Assembly (NCBI GenBank): GCA_028688905.1
Contig: JAQTXH010000001.1
Location: forward strand, 668,156 to 732,155
Source: Acidiphilium sp.
GTDB lineage: Bacteria; Pseudomonadota; Alphaproteobacteria; Acetobacterales; Acetobacteraceae
Direction: 5' to 3'
DNA: 64,000 nucleotides
Shown: positions 19,734 to 29,543 of the stretch, piece by piece
Layout of the letters: each line of letters opens with the position of its first letter
Numbering within the stretch: position 1 is the stretch's first letter
The notes under the pieces: generated by a model
What the model saw: the letters and a program-made list of their open reading frames with translations, nothing else
Told to the model about the DNA's origin: nothing
The model's database searches: none
Translations under genes and position numbers: made by a program

Positions 19734-21254
19734 CTACCGCGCGTCCGCCGGCCAGGATTGCAGGTGATGTCCCAGCAGCATCGGGATTTGCAGCAGCACG
19801 TGGCCGCGATGGGTGATATCGATCGGTTTCACAACCGAGATCGACTGAAACCGTCTGGCATAGCGCTTCATGATGTCCGCCTCGTCGCCCGGCATCGCCG
19901 CGATCAGAATATTGTCGCCGATCAAGGATTGCGGCGGTGTGGTGATGCCGAATTCGTGCTTGTCGCCCTCGAACACGGTGACCGGCACATCCGGCCCGAG
20001 CGCATAGGCGATCTTGCCGGCATCGAACCAGCGCAACGCCGCGATCGCGAGGTTTGGCCGTGCCAGATCGCCCCGTTTGGCGAGGGAGGTTCGAAAACTG
20101 GTCCAGTCGATTGCCTGGAGTTCCGGCGAATGACCCAGGGCAAACCGCGCATTGAACCCCGGAACGATGCCGAAATTCAGCTCGGCACCAATGAACGCCA
20201 CCGCCAGAGTCAGCAGCGCCGCAGTCCCCCAGGCAATCGATTTGATCCAGCGCCGCGAAGTTTCGCTCACCCGTGTCATCCAGTCACCCAGCAGCGGGAA
20301 CAGCATCAGGTAGCCGGGTGCTGCCCAGTGGTACAGGATTTTGCGTGATGACCAGAACGCGATGGCCGAAAACAGCGTGACCGGAATGATCGCCAGCAGC
20401 GCCAGAAACCGCGCGCGGCGGTCGGCACCGCGGCGCAACCCGCCGATCATCAACCCGATCATCGGCACGAAAATCCAGGGTGCCACGAACAACGCCTCAC
20501 CGGCCCAGACGATGAACGGCCGCAGCGGATGGATACCGAAGCCGGTGGCCCGCGCGCCCTGATAGCCGAATGACGCCCATTGGTTGAGCGCGTTCCAGAT
20601 CAGCACCGGCGAAAACACGATCAACGCGAGCAGACAGGCGACCCACGGCCCCGCGCTGGCAAGAGCCCGCCGGCCGCGCGCATCGAACAGCAAGAACAGC
20701 AGCGCCCCAAGCAGATTGAGGGCGGCGTTGTATTTCGAGGTCATCGCAAGTCCCGCGAAGATGCCGGCCAGCGGCCAGAATCCAGGTTCGGGTGCCGCAT
20801 TCAGGTCGAGTCGCGCTACTCCCACGGCGCGGGTGAGCGCCCAGGCGGCGGCCAGGAGGAAAAAATCGAGCGGCCCGTCCGGCAGCACCCAGGTGCCGAA
20901 CGCAACTGAAAATTCGGGCGAAATATTCAGCGCGACGACCGCCCACAGGGCTGCGAGCGGGCCGAACAGCCGGTTGGTCAGGCCGTACATCAGCGCCCCG
21001 GTACCCGCGAACATCGCAATGAATGGCAGCCGCACGATCAAGGGCGAATGCAACCCGGTCAGGCGCTGCGCCGATAACTCCATCCACCACGAAATCGGCG
21101 GATGGTCGAAATAGGACAGCTGATAAGTATGCGCCGCCGCGACCATGTAGCTCTCATCGATGCCAAGTCCCATGCAAGCCGCGAACAACACGCGGATCAG
21201 CGTGGCGGCGGCGATGATCAGGGCGGCCCGAACGGTGGGGGAGGTGTGCTTCAT
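19734..21254 (-). CDS. GT39-like membrane glycosyltransferase
   Basis: A 506-residue polytopic membrane protein of the ArnT/PMT (GT39/GT83) type. After the first span comes GLGIDESYMVAAAHTY with the catalytic-acid Asp/Glu, then YFDHPPISWWM, a combination characteristic of this group; numerous hydrophobic spans and a periplasmic C-terminal domain follow. It probably transfers a sugar from a polyprenyl carrier to a lipid or surface glycan; the acceptor is unknown. The ATG at 21254 is favoured over one 27 bases upstream. It is 59 bases before otsB on the same strand, but a shared function with trehalose is not evident. Confidence 0.85.
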   Translation of the reverse strand: MKHTSPTVRAALIIAAATLIRVLFAACMGLGIDESYMVAAAHTYQLSYFDHPPISWWMELSAQRLTGLHSPLIVRLPFIAMFAGTGALMYGLTNRLFGPLAALWAVVALNISPEFSVAFGTWVLPDGPLDFFLLAAAWALTRAVGVARLDLNAAPEPGFWPLAGIFAGLAMTSKYNAALNLLGALLFLLFDARGRRALASAGPWVACLLALIVFSPVLIWNALNQWASFGYQGARATGFGIHPLRPFIVWAGEALFVAPWIFVPMIGLMIGGLRRGADRRARFLALLAIIPVTLFSAIAFWSSRKILYHWAAPGYLMLFPLLGDWMTRVSETSRRWIKSIAWGTAALLTLAVAFIGAELNFGIVPGFNARFALGHSPELQAIDWTSFRTSLAKRGDLARPNLAIAALRWFDAGKIAYALGPDVPVTVFEGDKHEFGITTPPQSLIGDNILIAAMPGDEADIMKRYARRFQSISVVKPIDITHRGHVLLQIPMLLGHHLQSWPADAR

Positions 21255-21392
21255 GGTTGAGCGGCATGGGCGAGGCGGCAAGGCGGGTCAAGATGGCATC
21301 CTTGACACATGGTAAGGTTTGGCTAATTGAATGGATGGACGGGTCGTTCCGTTTGCCGGGCCGCTCACGCGGCGCCATGAAAAAGGAAGTGA

Positions 21393-22580
21393 ATGATGCA
21401 CGGTACGCTGCGGAAATGGTGTGTTGCCCTGTTCGGCGTGGTCCCTTGCGCGGCCGCCGCGGCACCGGCACCGCATGTCGCGTGGTTGGCCCAGCTTCAC
21501 GCGCCCATCTATGCCGCGCCGCGGGTCAGCGACGGGCATGTTTACCTGACCAGTACACAGAGTACCGGGCCGAACGTCTTTGCGCTCAATACCAAATCCG
21601 GCAAAATCGAGTGGCGCTATGCTACGAGTGGTGCAATCACAATCTCGCCAACCATTGGCCAGACCCAGGTTTTTGTCGCCTCCGACATCGGTGACACCCA
21701 CTTCATGCGGGCGCTCGATGCCAAAACCGGCGCGCTGGTCTGGCAATATACGCGCAATAAGCCGCCGGAGTGCATGTGCAGCCATGATGCAAGCCTTGGT
21801 GCCGGCTTGCTGTTCGCGCAGACCGACGGCCATAGCCTCTATGCGTTTACACCGGTCGGCGCGATGCCGTCGCGGCGGATCTGGCAGTTCAAGGGCGATG
21901 GCGCGCGGCTGACGGTGCCTGTGACGGCGGCGGGGCTGGTACTGATCGGCTCGACGAATCATAGTCTTTACGCGCTCGACGCCAAGACCGGCGCGGTGCG
22001 CTGGACCGCAAAAACCGGCTACGGCTTCGTCGCCACTCCGGTGGTGAGCGGCGGACTCGTCATCGCGGGCAATCGGGGTGGCACGGTGCATGCCTATGAT
22101 GTGGCGACCGGCAAGCCCGCCTGGAGCTTTTCGACCAATGGCGCGGTCGATGAGCCAGCGGTGATCGATGGCGGCACAGCCTATATCGTTTCGGAGGATC
22201 GCAGTCTGTATGCTGTCAATGTCAAGACCGGCCACGCGCTCTGGCAGTATGACATGGCGGATTATGCCACGGCGGCACCGATCATTGTTGATAACGCCGT
22301 CGTTATCGCCAACCGTGCCGGCGATCTGATCAGCGTTAGTGCGGCAACCGGCAAATCGCTCTGGCTGTCCTCGCTCGGGGGCACGCCGTTTTCCCGCCCG
22401 ATTTTGTGGCATGGCGACATCGTCCTGAAAATCGGTGACCATGCGGTCGCGGCCTATGCGGCATCGACCGGCACGCCGGTTTGGCACTATACCAGCCCGT
22501 CGGTTGTGACCGATCCGGTTGCAGCGATCGGCGGGGTTTATATGGCGACCAGCAACGGCCATGTGCTGGCGCTGCGATAA
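21393..22580 (+). CDS. exported PQQ-type beta-propeller protein
   Basis: A 395-residue protein with an N-terminal signal peptide (cut near AAAA-APAPH) followed by repeated propeller blades: ALNTKSGKIEWRYAT, ALDAKTGALVWQY, ALDAKTGAVRWTAKTG, YDVATGKPAWSFS, AVNVKTGHALWQYD and VSAATGKSLW. This is the WD-like PQQ/BamB fold, but lacks a dehydrogenase catalytic domain, so I would not call it a quinoprotein enzyme. An ECMCSH segment (near residue 126) is the only Cys cluster. It has AGGAAG before the start and is first in a run with PCuAC, cytochrome c and Sco genes, which suggests a role in the cell envelope with copper or electron transfer. Confidence 0.85.
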   Translation: MMHGTLRKWCVALFGVVPCAAAAAPAPHVAWLAQLHAPIYAAPRVSDGHVYLTSTQSTGPNVFALNTKSGKIEWRYATSGAITISPTIGQTQVFVASDIGDTHFMRALDAKTGALVWQYTRNKPPECMCSHDASLGAGLLFAQTDGHSLYAFTPVGAMPSRRIWQFKGDGARLTVPVTAAGLVLIGSTNHSLYALDAKTGAVRWTAKTGYGFVATPVVSGGLVIAGNRGGTVHAYDVATGKPAWSFSTNGAVDEPAVIDGGTAYIVSEDRSLYAVNVKTGHALWQYDMADYATAAPIIVDNAVVIANRAGDLISVSAATGKSLWLSSLGGTPFSRPILWHGDIVLKIGDHAVAAYAASTGTPVWHYTSPSVVTDPVAAIGGVYMATSNGHVLALR

Positions 22581-22610
22581 TTCAGCCTGCAATAACCGAG
22601 GAAAATGCCG

Positions 22611-23063
22611 ATGCGTGGTTATGGATTGGTTTTCTGTCTGATTGGCCTTGGCGTGATTGCGGTTCCTCCGCTTGCGGCGGCGCAACCCGGCCCGATCACC
22701 GCAACTACCGGCTGGTTTCGCTATCTGCTGCCGCAAATTCCCGCCGGTGGGTTCGTCACGTTACATAACAGCAGTGCGCGGGCGATTGTGCTGGACGGCG
22801 CGCAAACCACCGCCTGCGGCATGGCGATGCTGCACAAGAGCGTGAACCGCAGTGGCGTCGATCGGATGGTGATGGTAAATAGCGTGACAATTCCGGCGCA
22901 TGGCAGTTTCCGTTTTTCGCCGGGCGGCTATCATATCATGTGTATGCAACCGACCATGAAACCAGGTGAGACGGTGACTGTCAGTTTGTCGTTCCAGAAT
23001 GCGCCGGACCTTGATGTGCCGTTCAAAGTCTATGGGGCGGATGGCAAGCCGGGCGCAAAATGA
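22611..23063 (+). CDS. periplasmic copper chaperone of the PCu(A)C family
   Basis: A 150-residue exported protein. After the signal peptide (VFCLIGLGVIAVPPLAAAQ) the cupredoxin-like domain shows the Cu(I) ligands of the family: MLHKS with HK, MVMV, and the pair YHIMCMQP giving His and Met spaced as in PCuAC. Such proteins carry copper to the CuA site of cytochrome c oxidase, together with Sco. The ATG at 22611 has AGGA at a proper 8-base distance, so it is preferred over one at 22605. Its stop overlaps the next start (ATGA). Confidence 0.9.
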   Translation: MRGYGLVFCLIGLGVIAVPPLAAAQPGPITATTGWFRYLLPQIPAGGFVTLHNSSARAIVLDGAQTTACGMAMLHKSVNRSGVDRMVMVNSVTIPAHGSFRFSPGGYHIMCMQPTMKPGETVTVSLSFQNAPDLDVPFKVYGADGKPGAK

Positions 23064-23401
23064 AATGGGTACCCCCGCTGATTGCTGCGGCACTTTTGCT
23101 CGGTGCCGCGACACCGTTGGGTGACGCCGCGCGGGGTGCCGCGATTGTTGCGCATGGCACTGCGAGCGGTGCGTTGCCATGCATGGCTTGCCACGGCCCC
23201 GACCTTACCGGCAACGCCTCGATTGGCGCGCCGCGCATCGCCGGACTGAAAACAGCCACCACACTCGGCGCGTTCCAGGCGATCGCCGACGGCAGGATGG
23301 GTCAGAACTACGTGATGAAAAACATCGCCCACGCTCTCACTTCGTCCGAGCGCGACGCGGTTGCCGATTATCTCGCCGGTCTGCCGCAAGCCTCGCCATG
23401 A
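23060..23401 (+). CDS. exported c-type cytochrome
   Basis: A 113-residue single-heme cytochrome c: signal peptide, then the CMACH heme-binding site (C41, C44, H45) and a C-terminal Met region (ADGRMGQNYVMKNIAHALTSSERDAVADYL) typical of class I cytochromes. It overlaps the PCuAC stop by ATGA and the Sco start also by ATGA, so it belongs to one polycistron. Most likely a small electron carrier or oxidase-associated cytochrome of the periplasm. Confidence 0.9.
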   Translation: MKWVPPLIAAALLLGAATPLGDAARGAAIVAHGTASGALPCMACHGPDLTGNASIGAPRIAGLKTATTLGAFQAIADGRMGQNYVMKNIAHALTSSERDAVADYLAGLPQASP

Positions 23402-24024
23402 TCGCCAGACGTGCCGCGATAACATCGGCGTTAGGGTTGAGTAGCGTGGCGTTGCTGGCGGCCTGCCATCAGGTATGGAAACTCGACCCGCAGGATCTCG
23501 ACATGCGCGGGCATCTGCCCGATCTGGCGTTCACCATGACCGATGCCGCGACCGGCAAGATCGTCACCGCCGCCGATTATCGCGGCAAGATTGTGTTGCT
23601 GTATTTCGGCTACACCAACTGCCCGGATGTCTGCCCGCTGACGCTGTATGAAATGACCAAAATCCTGGCCTCATTGGGGTCAAAAACCAAGGATGTGCGG
23701 TTCCTGTTCGTCACGGTCGATCCGCTGCGCGATACGCTGCCGGTTCTGGCCAAATACATCGGCCTCTATCACACTCCGGAGTTCATCGGGTTGCGTGGGT
23801 CGAATGCTGAACTGCAAGCCCTGGCCTCACGATTCCACGCCGGCTATTCGGTGCATCCTTCGGCCAATCCGGCCGACTACACCGTGACCCACACGGCGGC
23901 GGCCTATGTGTTCAACCGCCGGGGCAAGGCCGAATTCATTTGCGCCGGCCTCTCCGCCACATCACCCGACCTTGCCGGAATCGCCAAGGATCTGCGGCAT
24001 CTGATCGCGACCGATTCGATTTAA
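23398..24024 (+). CDS. Sco1/SenC-type copper protein (lipoprotein)
   Basis: A 208-residue thioredoxin-fold protein that inserts copper into the CuA centre of cytochrome c oxidase. Seen: N-terminal signal with lipobox LLAAC (Cys about residue 22), [23 protein letters not shown], the CPDVC copper-binding cysteine pair ([11 protein letters not shown]) and the conserved His of THTAAAYVF. It starts in an ATGA overlap with the cytochrome gene. Its 3' end overlaps the convergent second Sco gene by four bases, an unusual back-to-back pair of paralogues. Confidence 0.93.
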   Translation: MIARRAAITSALGLSSVALLAACHQVWKLDPQDLDMRGHLPDLAFTMTDAATGKIVTAADYRGKIVLLYFGYTNCPDVCPLTLYEMTKILASLGSKTKDVRFLFVTVDPLRDTLPVLAKYIGLYHTPEFIGLRGSNAELQALASRFHAGYSVHPSANPADYTVTHTAAAYVFNRRGKAEFICAGLSATSPDLAGIAKDLRHLIATDSI

Positions 24025-24665
24025 CCCAGTTGCGCCAGCCAGGTCAGTAATCCGCGCGGTTGCGGCTTGATGCTCAATTTCTGAATATCACTGGCCAGCG
24101 CGGCATAATCGGGGTGGTGGTTGAGGCCGAGATCGGGGATGATGAACCGCGCGTTGCCGTGGGTGCCGAACACATAAATCAACGCCGAATGCACGACCTC
24201 GTATTTTTCCGGATCGGGCGAGGGATGCACCGAGGCGACCACGCGATAACGGCGTGTCAGTTGATAGATCTGATTGGCATTGCCGCGCAACCCGACGAAA
24301 TGCGGATCGAACAGGGCAAGGTATTTTTTCAAAACCGGCAGCGTGTCGCGCTTCGGATCGACCGTGACGAACAAAAACACCGTCTTGTCCGCCGCTGCCC
24401 CAAGTCTGAGATACAATTGGTGCAGTTTATACAGCGTGTCGGGACAGACATCGGGGCAGTTGGTGTAGCCGAAATACAGCATCACCACCTTGCCGCGAAA
24501 ATCGGCGGCGGTGACAATCTTGCCGGTGCTGGCGTCCTTCATGGTGAACGCGAGCGGCGGCACCAGTCCGGTCACCGGCACCACATGGTTCGCGGCCGCA
24601 AATGCCGCTGCGGGAATCGTTAGAACCGCCAGCGCCAGAACCAAACGACGCAGCATAATCCTCAT
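24021..24665 (-). CDS. second Sco1/SenC-type copper protein
   Basis: A 214-residue paralogue of the neighbouring Sco, on the opposite strand, with a secretory signal ([16 protein letters not shown]) but no lipobox Cys. It has [22 protein letters not shown], the [12 protein letters not shown] copper cysteines and the conserved His in [10 protein letters not shown]. The two Sco copies share long stretches, so they look like an old tandem duplication. The start overlaps the gatB stop (ATGA), so it is transcribed at the end of the gatCAB operon. One copy may serve CuA and the other another copper target or thiol reduction. Confidence 0.93.
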   Translation of the reverse strand: MRIMLRRLVLALAVLTIPAAAFAAANHVVPVTGLVPPLAFTMKDASTGKIVTAADFRGKVVMLYFGYTNCPDVCPDTLYKLHQLYLRLGAAADKTVFLFVTVDPKRDTLPVLKKYLALFDPHFVGLRGNANQIYQLTRRYRVVASVHPSPDPEKYEVVHSALIYVFGTHGNARFIIPDLGLNHHPDYAALASDIQKLSIKPQPRGLLTWLAQLG

Positions 24666-26125
24666 CCTGCGGGAGCGCCGATCTTTGCTTTGAGTGCCTC
24701 GTTGACTAACGCCGGATTGCCCTTGCCCGCCATCGCCTTCATTACCTGACCGACAAAAAAGCCGAACAATTTGTCCTTGCCCGATTTATACTCCGCCAGC
24801 TTGTCAGGATTGGCGGCGACCACCCTATCGATCGCCGCATCGATCGCGCCGGTATCGGTCACCTGCCGCAAGCCGCGTGCTTCGACAATCGCATCGGGGG
24901 TTTCGCCGGTCTCGACCATGATCTCCAGCACCTCCTTGGCGATTTTGCCGTTGATCGTGGAGTCGCTGATCAAATCCAGCAATGCGCCCAGGTCCGCCGC
25001 ACTCACCGGGCTGTTTTCGATGCTACGGCCGGTGCGATTCAAGGCGGCGAAAAAGTCCCCCAGCATCCAGTTCGCAACCTGTTTGGCGTCGCGGCCTTTC
25101 GCCACCGTCTCGAAGAAATCCGCGGTGACCTGCTCCATCACAAAAATCGCGGATTCATAGGCGGAAAGCCCGAATTCGTGCATCAGCCGCGCCCGTTTCT
25201 CGTCCGGTAGTTCCGGCAACTGGGTTTTCAGCGTGGCGATCCAGGCCTCATCCAATACTAACGGCAACAGATCGGGTTCCGGAAAATACCGGTAATCATG
25301 GGCATCTTCCTTGCTGCGCATCGAGCGGGTTTCGCCGCGCGCCGGATCGAACAACCGCGTCTCCTGCCGCACCTCGCCGCCCGATTCCCAGATATCGACC
25401 TGCCGACGCGCCTCCGCCTCGATCGCCTGCATCACGAAGCGGATCGAATTGACGTTCTTGATCTCGCAGCGCGTGCGAAAATCCTCACCCGCCTTGCGCA
25501 CCGAGACATTCACGTCCGCGCGCATCGAGCCCTCGTCCATATTGCCATCGCAGGTGCCGAGATAGCGCAAAATCGTGCGCAGCTTGCGAATATAGGCCCC
25601 GGCTTCTTCCGGTGTGCGCAGATCCGGCTCACTGACAATCTCCATCAAAGCCACACCCGATCGATTGAGATCGATCAATGATTTGGTCGCGTGCTGATCG
25701 TGCATGCTCTTGCCGGCATCCTGCTCCAGATGGAGCCTGGTGATGCCGATCGAACGGGTCTCGCCCGATTCCAACTCGATATCGATCGTGCCCATGCCCA
25801 CGATCGGATGTTCGTACTGGCTGATCTGATACCCCTGCGGCAGATCGGCATAGAAATAATTCTTCCGGTCGAACCGCGACACCAGATTGATCCGCGCGTT
25901 CAACCCGAGTCCGGTCCGCACCGCCTGTGCCACGCATTCGCGGTTGATCACCGGCAGCATGCCGGGGAATCCAGCATCGACGAAGCTGACCTGGGTATTC
26001 GGCTCACTGCCGAAATCGGTTGCGGCGCCGCTGAACAATTTGGATTTGGAAATCACCTGGGCATGCACTTCCAGCCCGATCACCAACTCCCACGGGCCGG
26101 TCGCACCCTCGATCGTGTAGCTCAT
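24662..26125 (-). CDS. gatB: aspartyl/glutamyl-tRNA amidotransferase subunit B
   Basis: Part of GatCAB, which turns Glu-tRNA(Gln) and Asp-tRNA(Asn) into Gln- and Asn-tRNA. The 487 residues show [31 protein letters not shown], the phosphotransfer region and the C-terminal YqeY/tail domain ([21 protein letters not shown]). Start ATG at 26125 overlaps the gatA stop (ATGA), which decides against an upstream in-frame codon. Last core gene of the gatC-gatA-gatB operon; followed by the second Sco gene. Confidence 0.97.
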   Translation of the reverse strand: MSYTIEGATGPWELVIGLEVHAQVISKSKLFSGAATDFGSEPNTQVSFVDAGFPGMLPVINRECVAQAVRTGLGLNARINLVSRFDRKNYFYADLPQGYQISQYEHPIVGMGTIDIELESGETRSIGITRLHLEQDAGKSMHDQHATKSLIDLNRSGVALMEIVSEPDLRTPEEAGAYIRKLRTILRYLGTCDGNMDEGSMRADVNVSVRKAGEDFRTRCEIKNVNSIRFVMQAIEAEARRQVDIWESGGEVRQETRLFDPARGETRSMRSKEDAHDYRYFPEPDLLPLVLDEAWIATLKTQLPELPDEKRARLMHEFGLSAYESAIFVMEQVTADFFETVAKGRDAKQVANWMLGDFFAALNRTGRSIENSPVSAADLGALLDLISDSTINGKIAKEVLEIMVETGETPDAIVEARGLRQVTDTGAIDAAIDRVVAANPDKLAEYKSGKDKLFGFFVGQVMKAMAGKGNPALVNEALKAKIGAPAG

Positions 26126-27603
26126 GATTTTGCTCCCGCACATACCGAAGGCAACGCGGTGAATCCCGCCGCGCGCTCCAACGCACCCGCAACCGCAAAC
26201 ACGGTTTCCTCGTCGAAATGCCGCCCGATCACCTGCAACCCCAACGGCAATCCCCGCGCATCCAGCCCCGCCGGCACCGACATCGCCGGCACGCCGGCCA
26301 GGTTCGACGGCACGGTGAACACGTCGTTCAAATACATCGTTACCGGATCGTCCATCTTCTCGCCGATCGCGAACGCCGCCGAGGGTGCCGTCGGCGTCAA
26401 AATCGCATCGACCTTGGCGAACGCCTCGTTAAAGTCCCGCAGCATCAGCGCCCGTACTTTCTGCGCCCGCAGATAATACGCATCGTAATACCCGGCCGAA
26501 AGCACATAGGTCCCGATCATGATCCGCCGCTTCACCTCGGCCCCGAACCCCGCGGCCCGCGTGCGCTCATACAGATCGATCAGATCCTCACCCTCCACCC
26601 GCGCGCCGAACCGCACGCCATCGTACCGCGCGAGGTTCGACGAGGCTTCGGCCGGGGCCACGATGTAATAGACCGGCAATCCGTATTTCGTATGCGGCAG
26701 GGACACATCGACAATCTCCGCCCCCGCCCGCTTGAGCCAGTCGATGCCTGCCTGCCAAAGTTTTTCAATTTCTGGTGCCATGCCATCGACCCGGTATTCG
26801 CTCGGAATCCCGATCCGCAACCCCTTCACCCCGTGCGCGCAGGCGGCCCGGAAATCCGGCACCGGCTGATCGGCGGAGGTGCTGTCGCGCGCGTCGAACC
26901 CGCTCATCGCGCCGAGCAGGATCGCGCAATCCTCGACCGTGCGGGCCATCGGCCCCGCCTGATCGAGCGAGGAGGCGAAGGCGACGATGCCGAACCGCGA
27001 ACACCGCCCATACGTCGGCTTGATCCCGGCGATGCCGGTGAACGAAGCAGGCTGACGGATCGAGCCGCCGGTATCGGTCCCGGTCGCCCCCATCGCCATC
27101 CGCGCCGCCACCGCCGCCGCCGACCCGCCGGAGGAGCCACCCGGCACGAGCTTCGCCCCGTCCTCGCGCTGCCACGGATTCTCGACCACGCCATAGGCCG
27201 AGGTGATGTTGGACGATCCCATCGCGAACTCATCGAGATTGGCCTTGCCGAGCATCACCGCGCCGGCGGCCTTCAGCTTCGCGGATACCGTGCTTTCATA
27301 GGGCGGCACGAACGGGGACAGAATCTTCGACCCCGCCGTGGTCCGCACACCCTCGGTGCAGAACAGATCCTTCATCGCGATCGGAATGCCGGACAGGGCA
27401 GGGGCGTCGCCCGCGTGCCGCGCCGCATCGGCGGCCTTCGCCTGCTCCCGCGCCAGATCGGCCGTGACGGTGATGAAGGCATTGAGCCTGGGATTGAGTG
27501 CCTCGACCGCCGCGATATGCGCATCGGTCAGTTCGACCGCCGAGAATTTCCTCGCCGCCAGCGCATCGAGCGCCTCGGCAATGCTCAAATTCAGCATGCT
27601 CAC
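26122..27603 (-). CDS. gatA: aspartyl/glutamyl-tRNA amidotransferase subunit A
   Basis: The amidase subunit that releases ammonia from glutamine. The 493 residues show the Lys of the triad (IPIAMKDLF), then [15 protein letters not shown] and the nucleophile Ser in [11 protein letters not shown]. The GTG at 27603 overlaps the gatC stop (GTGA); an ATG two codons later is the alternative start. Middle gene of gatC-gatA-gatB. Family assignment is firm. Confidence 0.97.
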   Translation of the reverse strand: MSMLNLSIAEALDALAARKFSAVELTDAHIAAVEALNPRLNAFITVTADLAREQAKAADAARHAGDAPALSGIPIAMKDLFCTEGVRTTAGSKILSPFVPPYESTVSAKLKAAGAVMLGKANLDEFAMGSSNITSAYGVVENPWQREDGAKLVPGGSSGGSAAAVAARMAMGATGTDTGGSIRQPASFTGIAGIKPTYGRCSRFGIVAFASSLDQAGPMARTVEDCAILLGAMSGFDARDSTSADQPVPDFRAACAHGVKGLRIGIPSEYRVDGMAPEIEKLWQAGIDWLKRAGAEIVDVSLPHTKYGLPVYYIVAPAEASSNLARYDGVRFGARVEGEDLIDLYERTRAAGFGAEVKRRIMIGTYVLSAGYYDAYYLRAQKVRALMLRDFNEAFAKVDAILTPTAPSAAFAIGEKMDDPVTMYLNDVFTVPSNLAGVPAMSVPAGLDARGLPLGLQVIGRHFDEETVFAVAGALERAAGFTALPSVCAGAKS

Positions 27604-27887
27604 TCCACCACCTTCGGCACCGCAAAGAAATTGCCGATCCGATCCGGCGCATTGGCCAGGATTTTCTCGGGATACCCGCCATCGGTCACCGCATCCTCGC
27701 GCAACCGCATCGCCATCTGCGCCCCGCCGGACAACGGTTGCACCCCCTCGACATCGACTTCGGACAATTGTTCGACATAGCCGAGAATCGCATTGAGTTC
27801 GCCTTCCAGGCGCGGCACCTCATCGTCATCGAGGCGGATACGGGCGAGTTTCGCGATACGGCGAACCGTCGCGGGGTCGAGCGACAT
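27600..27887 (-). CDS. gatC: aspartyl/glutamyl-tRNA amidotransferase subunit C
   Basis: A 95-residue stabilising subunit of GatCAB, with the family pattern [23 protein letters not shown] near the start and a later INGVEPLS-like segment (VQPLSGG). The ATG at 27887 is chosen because the conserved part begins there; a longer in-frame extension toward 28217 runs antisense to ruvX and shows no homology. First gene of the operon, divergent from ruvX across 45 bases that must hold both promoters. Confidence 0.93.
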   Translation of the reverse strand: MSLDPATVRRIAKLARIRLDDDEVPRLEGELNAILGYVEQLSEVDVEGVQPLSGGAQMAMRLREDAVTDGGYPEKILANAPDRIGNFFAVPKVVE

Positions 27888-27932
27888 GGGCATCCCTTGG
27901 GTTTCTGTGCGGTCTGGATCATAAACGCGACT

Positions 27933-28400
27933 ATGACACTGTTCAACCTGACCGATCTGGTGGCTGCAATGCCCCGCAACGCCCGCCTGATCGGACTCGA
28001 CCCTGGTTCCCGCATCGTCGGCATCGCGCTGTCGGATGTCAGCCGCCGCCTCGCTTCGCCCTATGGCGCGATGAAGCGCGGCAAGCTGGCCGAGATGGCC
28101 CAAACCGTCCGCGACATCGCCGCCAAGGAAGGCGCTGCCGGGATCGTGATCGGCCTGCCGTTGTCGATGGACGGCACCCTTGGCCCGGCCGCCCAGGCCG
28201 CGCGCGACTGGGCGCACGCCATCGCGACGGCCACCAACCTGCCGGTCGCGATGATGGACGAACGCCTGTCCTCCGCCGCAGTCAACCGTGCGATGATAGA
28301 AGCCGATATGTCACGGTCGAAACGCGCTGCCCGCGTCGATGCCGCCGCCGCCTCCTACATGCTGCAAGCCGCCCTCGACACCATAACCGGCGCTGAATGA
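27933..28400 (+). CDS. ruvX: Holliday junction resolvase-like RuvX/YqgF
   Basis: A 155-residue RNase H-like nuclease involved in pre-16S rRNA 5'-end processing in bacteria. Seen: [18 protein letters not shown] (first Asp), [22 protein letters not shown] and the C-terminal [14 protein letters not shown]. The ATG at 27933 begins before the conserved core. Its stop overlaps the next start by ATGA. Divergent from gatC. Confidence 0.93.
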   Translation: MTLFNLTDLVAAMPRNARLIGLDPGSRIVGIALSDVSRRLASPYGAMKRGKLAEMAQTVRDIAAKEGAAGIVIGLPLSMDGTLGPAAQAARDWAHAIATATNLPVAMMDERLSSAAVNRAMIEADMSRSKRAARVDAAAASYMLQAALDTITGAE

Positions 28401-28726
28401 AGTTTTTCGCGATCCTGCTGCTGCTCGCCGTCGCCGCCGCGCTGGAAGTCGGCGGCGACGCGCTGATGCGCAACGGGTTGCATGCCTCGGGTATCCACCG
28501 TCTGCATTGGCTGATCGCCGGCACCATCGTGCTCGCGGCTTACGGTATTTTCGTCAATCTCGGCCCGTGGGATTTCGGCCGGGTGCTCGGCATTTATGTC
28601 GTGCTGTTCTTCATCGTCGCGCAACTGGTCAACTGGCTCGGCTACGGCATCCGTCCCGATGCGCCGATCCTGACCGGGGGTGCCTTGATCTGCGCGGGCG
28701 GGATCGTGCTCGCCGTGTGGCGTTAG
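28397..28726 (+). CDS. small four-span membrane protein, YnfA/SMR-like
   Basis: A 109-residue protein with about four hydrophobic segments (2-17, 37-58, 65-88, 90-108). The layout, the early Glu (ALEVGGDAL), the central GRVLGIYVV and the TGGALICAGGIVLAVW end look like the YnfA (UPF0060)/small drug-transporter group, though key residues of EmrE-type efflux pumps are not clearly present. Starts in an ATGA overlap with ruvX, so probably co-translated. Function unproven; it could also be an uncharacterised DMT-fold protein. Confidence 0.65.
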   Translation: MKFFAILLLLAVAAALEVGGDALMRNGLHASGIHRLHWLIAGTIVLAAYGIFVNLGPWDFGRVLGIYVVLFFIVAQLVNWLGYGIRPDAPILTGGALICAGGIVLAVWR

Positions 28727-28729
28727 GTC

Positions 28730-29482
28730 TTGATCCAGACCCATATGTTCTGGCACGGTGGCCCGTTGAGCCAGCTCGAAACGCTCTGCATGGCCAGTTT
28801 TGTGGCGCAGGGCTATAATCTTACGCTGTGGACCTATAGTGCAATTCCCAACGTGCCCACCGGGGTCAAGCTGGCCGATGCAGACCAAATTCTGCCGAAA
28901 TCGGCGCTGTTTCTCAACCGCCATGGATCTTACGCCAGTTTCAGCGACTGGTTTCGCTATGCCGTTCTCAGCCGAATCGGTGGCTTGTACGCCGATACCG
29001 ACGTAGTTGCCCTGCTGCCGGCCCGCGATTTGCCGCGTAAGAAATTTCTCGTCACCCAATGGGAGTGGTCGAAGCGGCGCTTGCGTCCTCGGTGCTGGAA
29101 CATCAAAATCAACAACAACGTCATCTACAATCCAGACCCGGCGAACGGTGATGTTATCGATCTGGCCAGCGTCTATGCCGAGCACTTCCCGAAAACCGCC
29201 ATCGACTGGTCGGAAATCGGGCCGTCGCTGCTGAACGCGATCATCGGCATCCACCCCGCGCACGGTTTCACCATCATGCCAACCGATTTTGCGAATCCGC
29301 TGGGCTATTGGAAATGCCCGGCGGCGCTGCTGAAACCGGGCCGGATACCCGCTGGTGTCGGGTTCCTTCATTGTTATAACGAAATGTGGCGGCGAGCCGA
29401 TATCGACAAGAACGCGCCATTCCCACACGGCAGCATCATGGCACGTCTGGCCACGCGATTCGCCTCAAATACTGCAATCTGA
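28730..29482 (+). CDS. DXD-type sugar transferase (Gly_transf_sug)
   Basis: A 250-residue glycosyltransferase-like protein. It has FWHGGPLSQLE near the start, YASFSDWFRYAVLSRIGGLYADTDVV, where YADTD is the nucleotide-sugar/metal DXD motif, and a later GPSLLNAII. This pattern is that of the Och1/capsular-sugar-transferase group (GT32-like). TTG start at 28730, three bases after the previous stop. The donor and acceptor are unknown; the neighbouring lysozyme is unrelated. An ordinary cytosolic glycosyltransferase of surface-polysaccharide synthesis is the likeliest reading. Confidence 0.8.
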   Translation: MIQTHMFWHGGPLSQLETLCMASFVAQGYNLTLWTYSAIPNVPTGVKLADADQILPKSALFLNRHGSYASFSDWFRYAVLSRIGGLYADTDVVALLPARDLPRKKFLVTQWEWSKRRLRPRCWNIKINNNVIYNPDPANGDVIDLASVYAEHFPKTAIDWSEIGPSLLNAIIGIHPAHGFTIMPTDFANPLGYWKCPAALLKPGRIPAGVGFLHCYNEMWRRADIDKNAPFPHGSIMARLATRFASNTAI

Positions 29483-29543
29483 GGTTTCTCACCCCCCGAC
29501 GACCATGGCAAGTCTTCTCGCAACCGCAAGGAGATACCATTTC

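Noticed and set aside
26218-27780. Open frame of 520 residues antisense to gatA and gatC
   Set aside because: Same reason: long only because of codon bias in the opposite strand.
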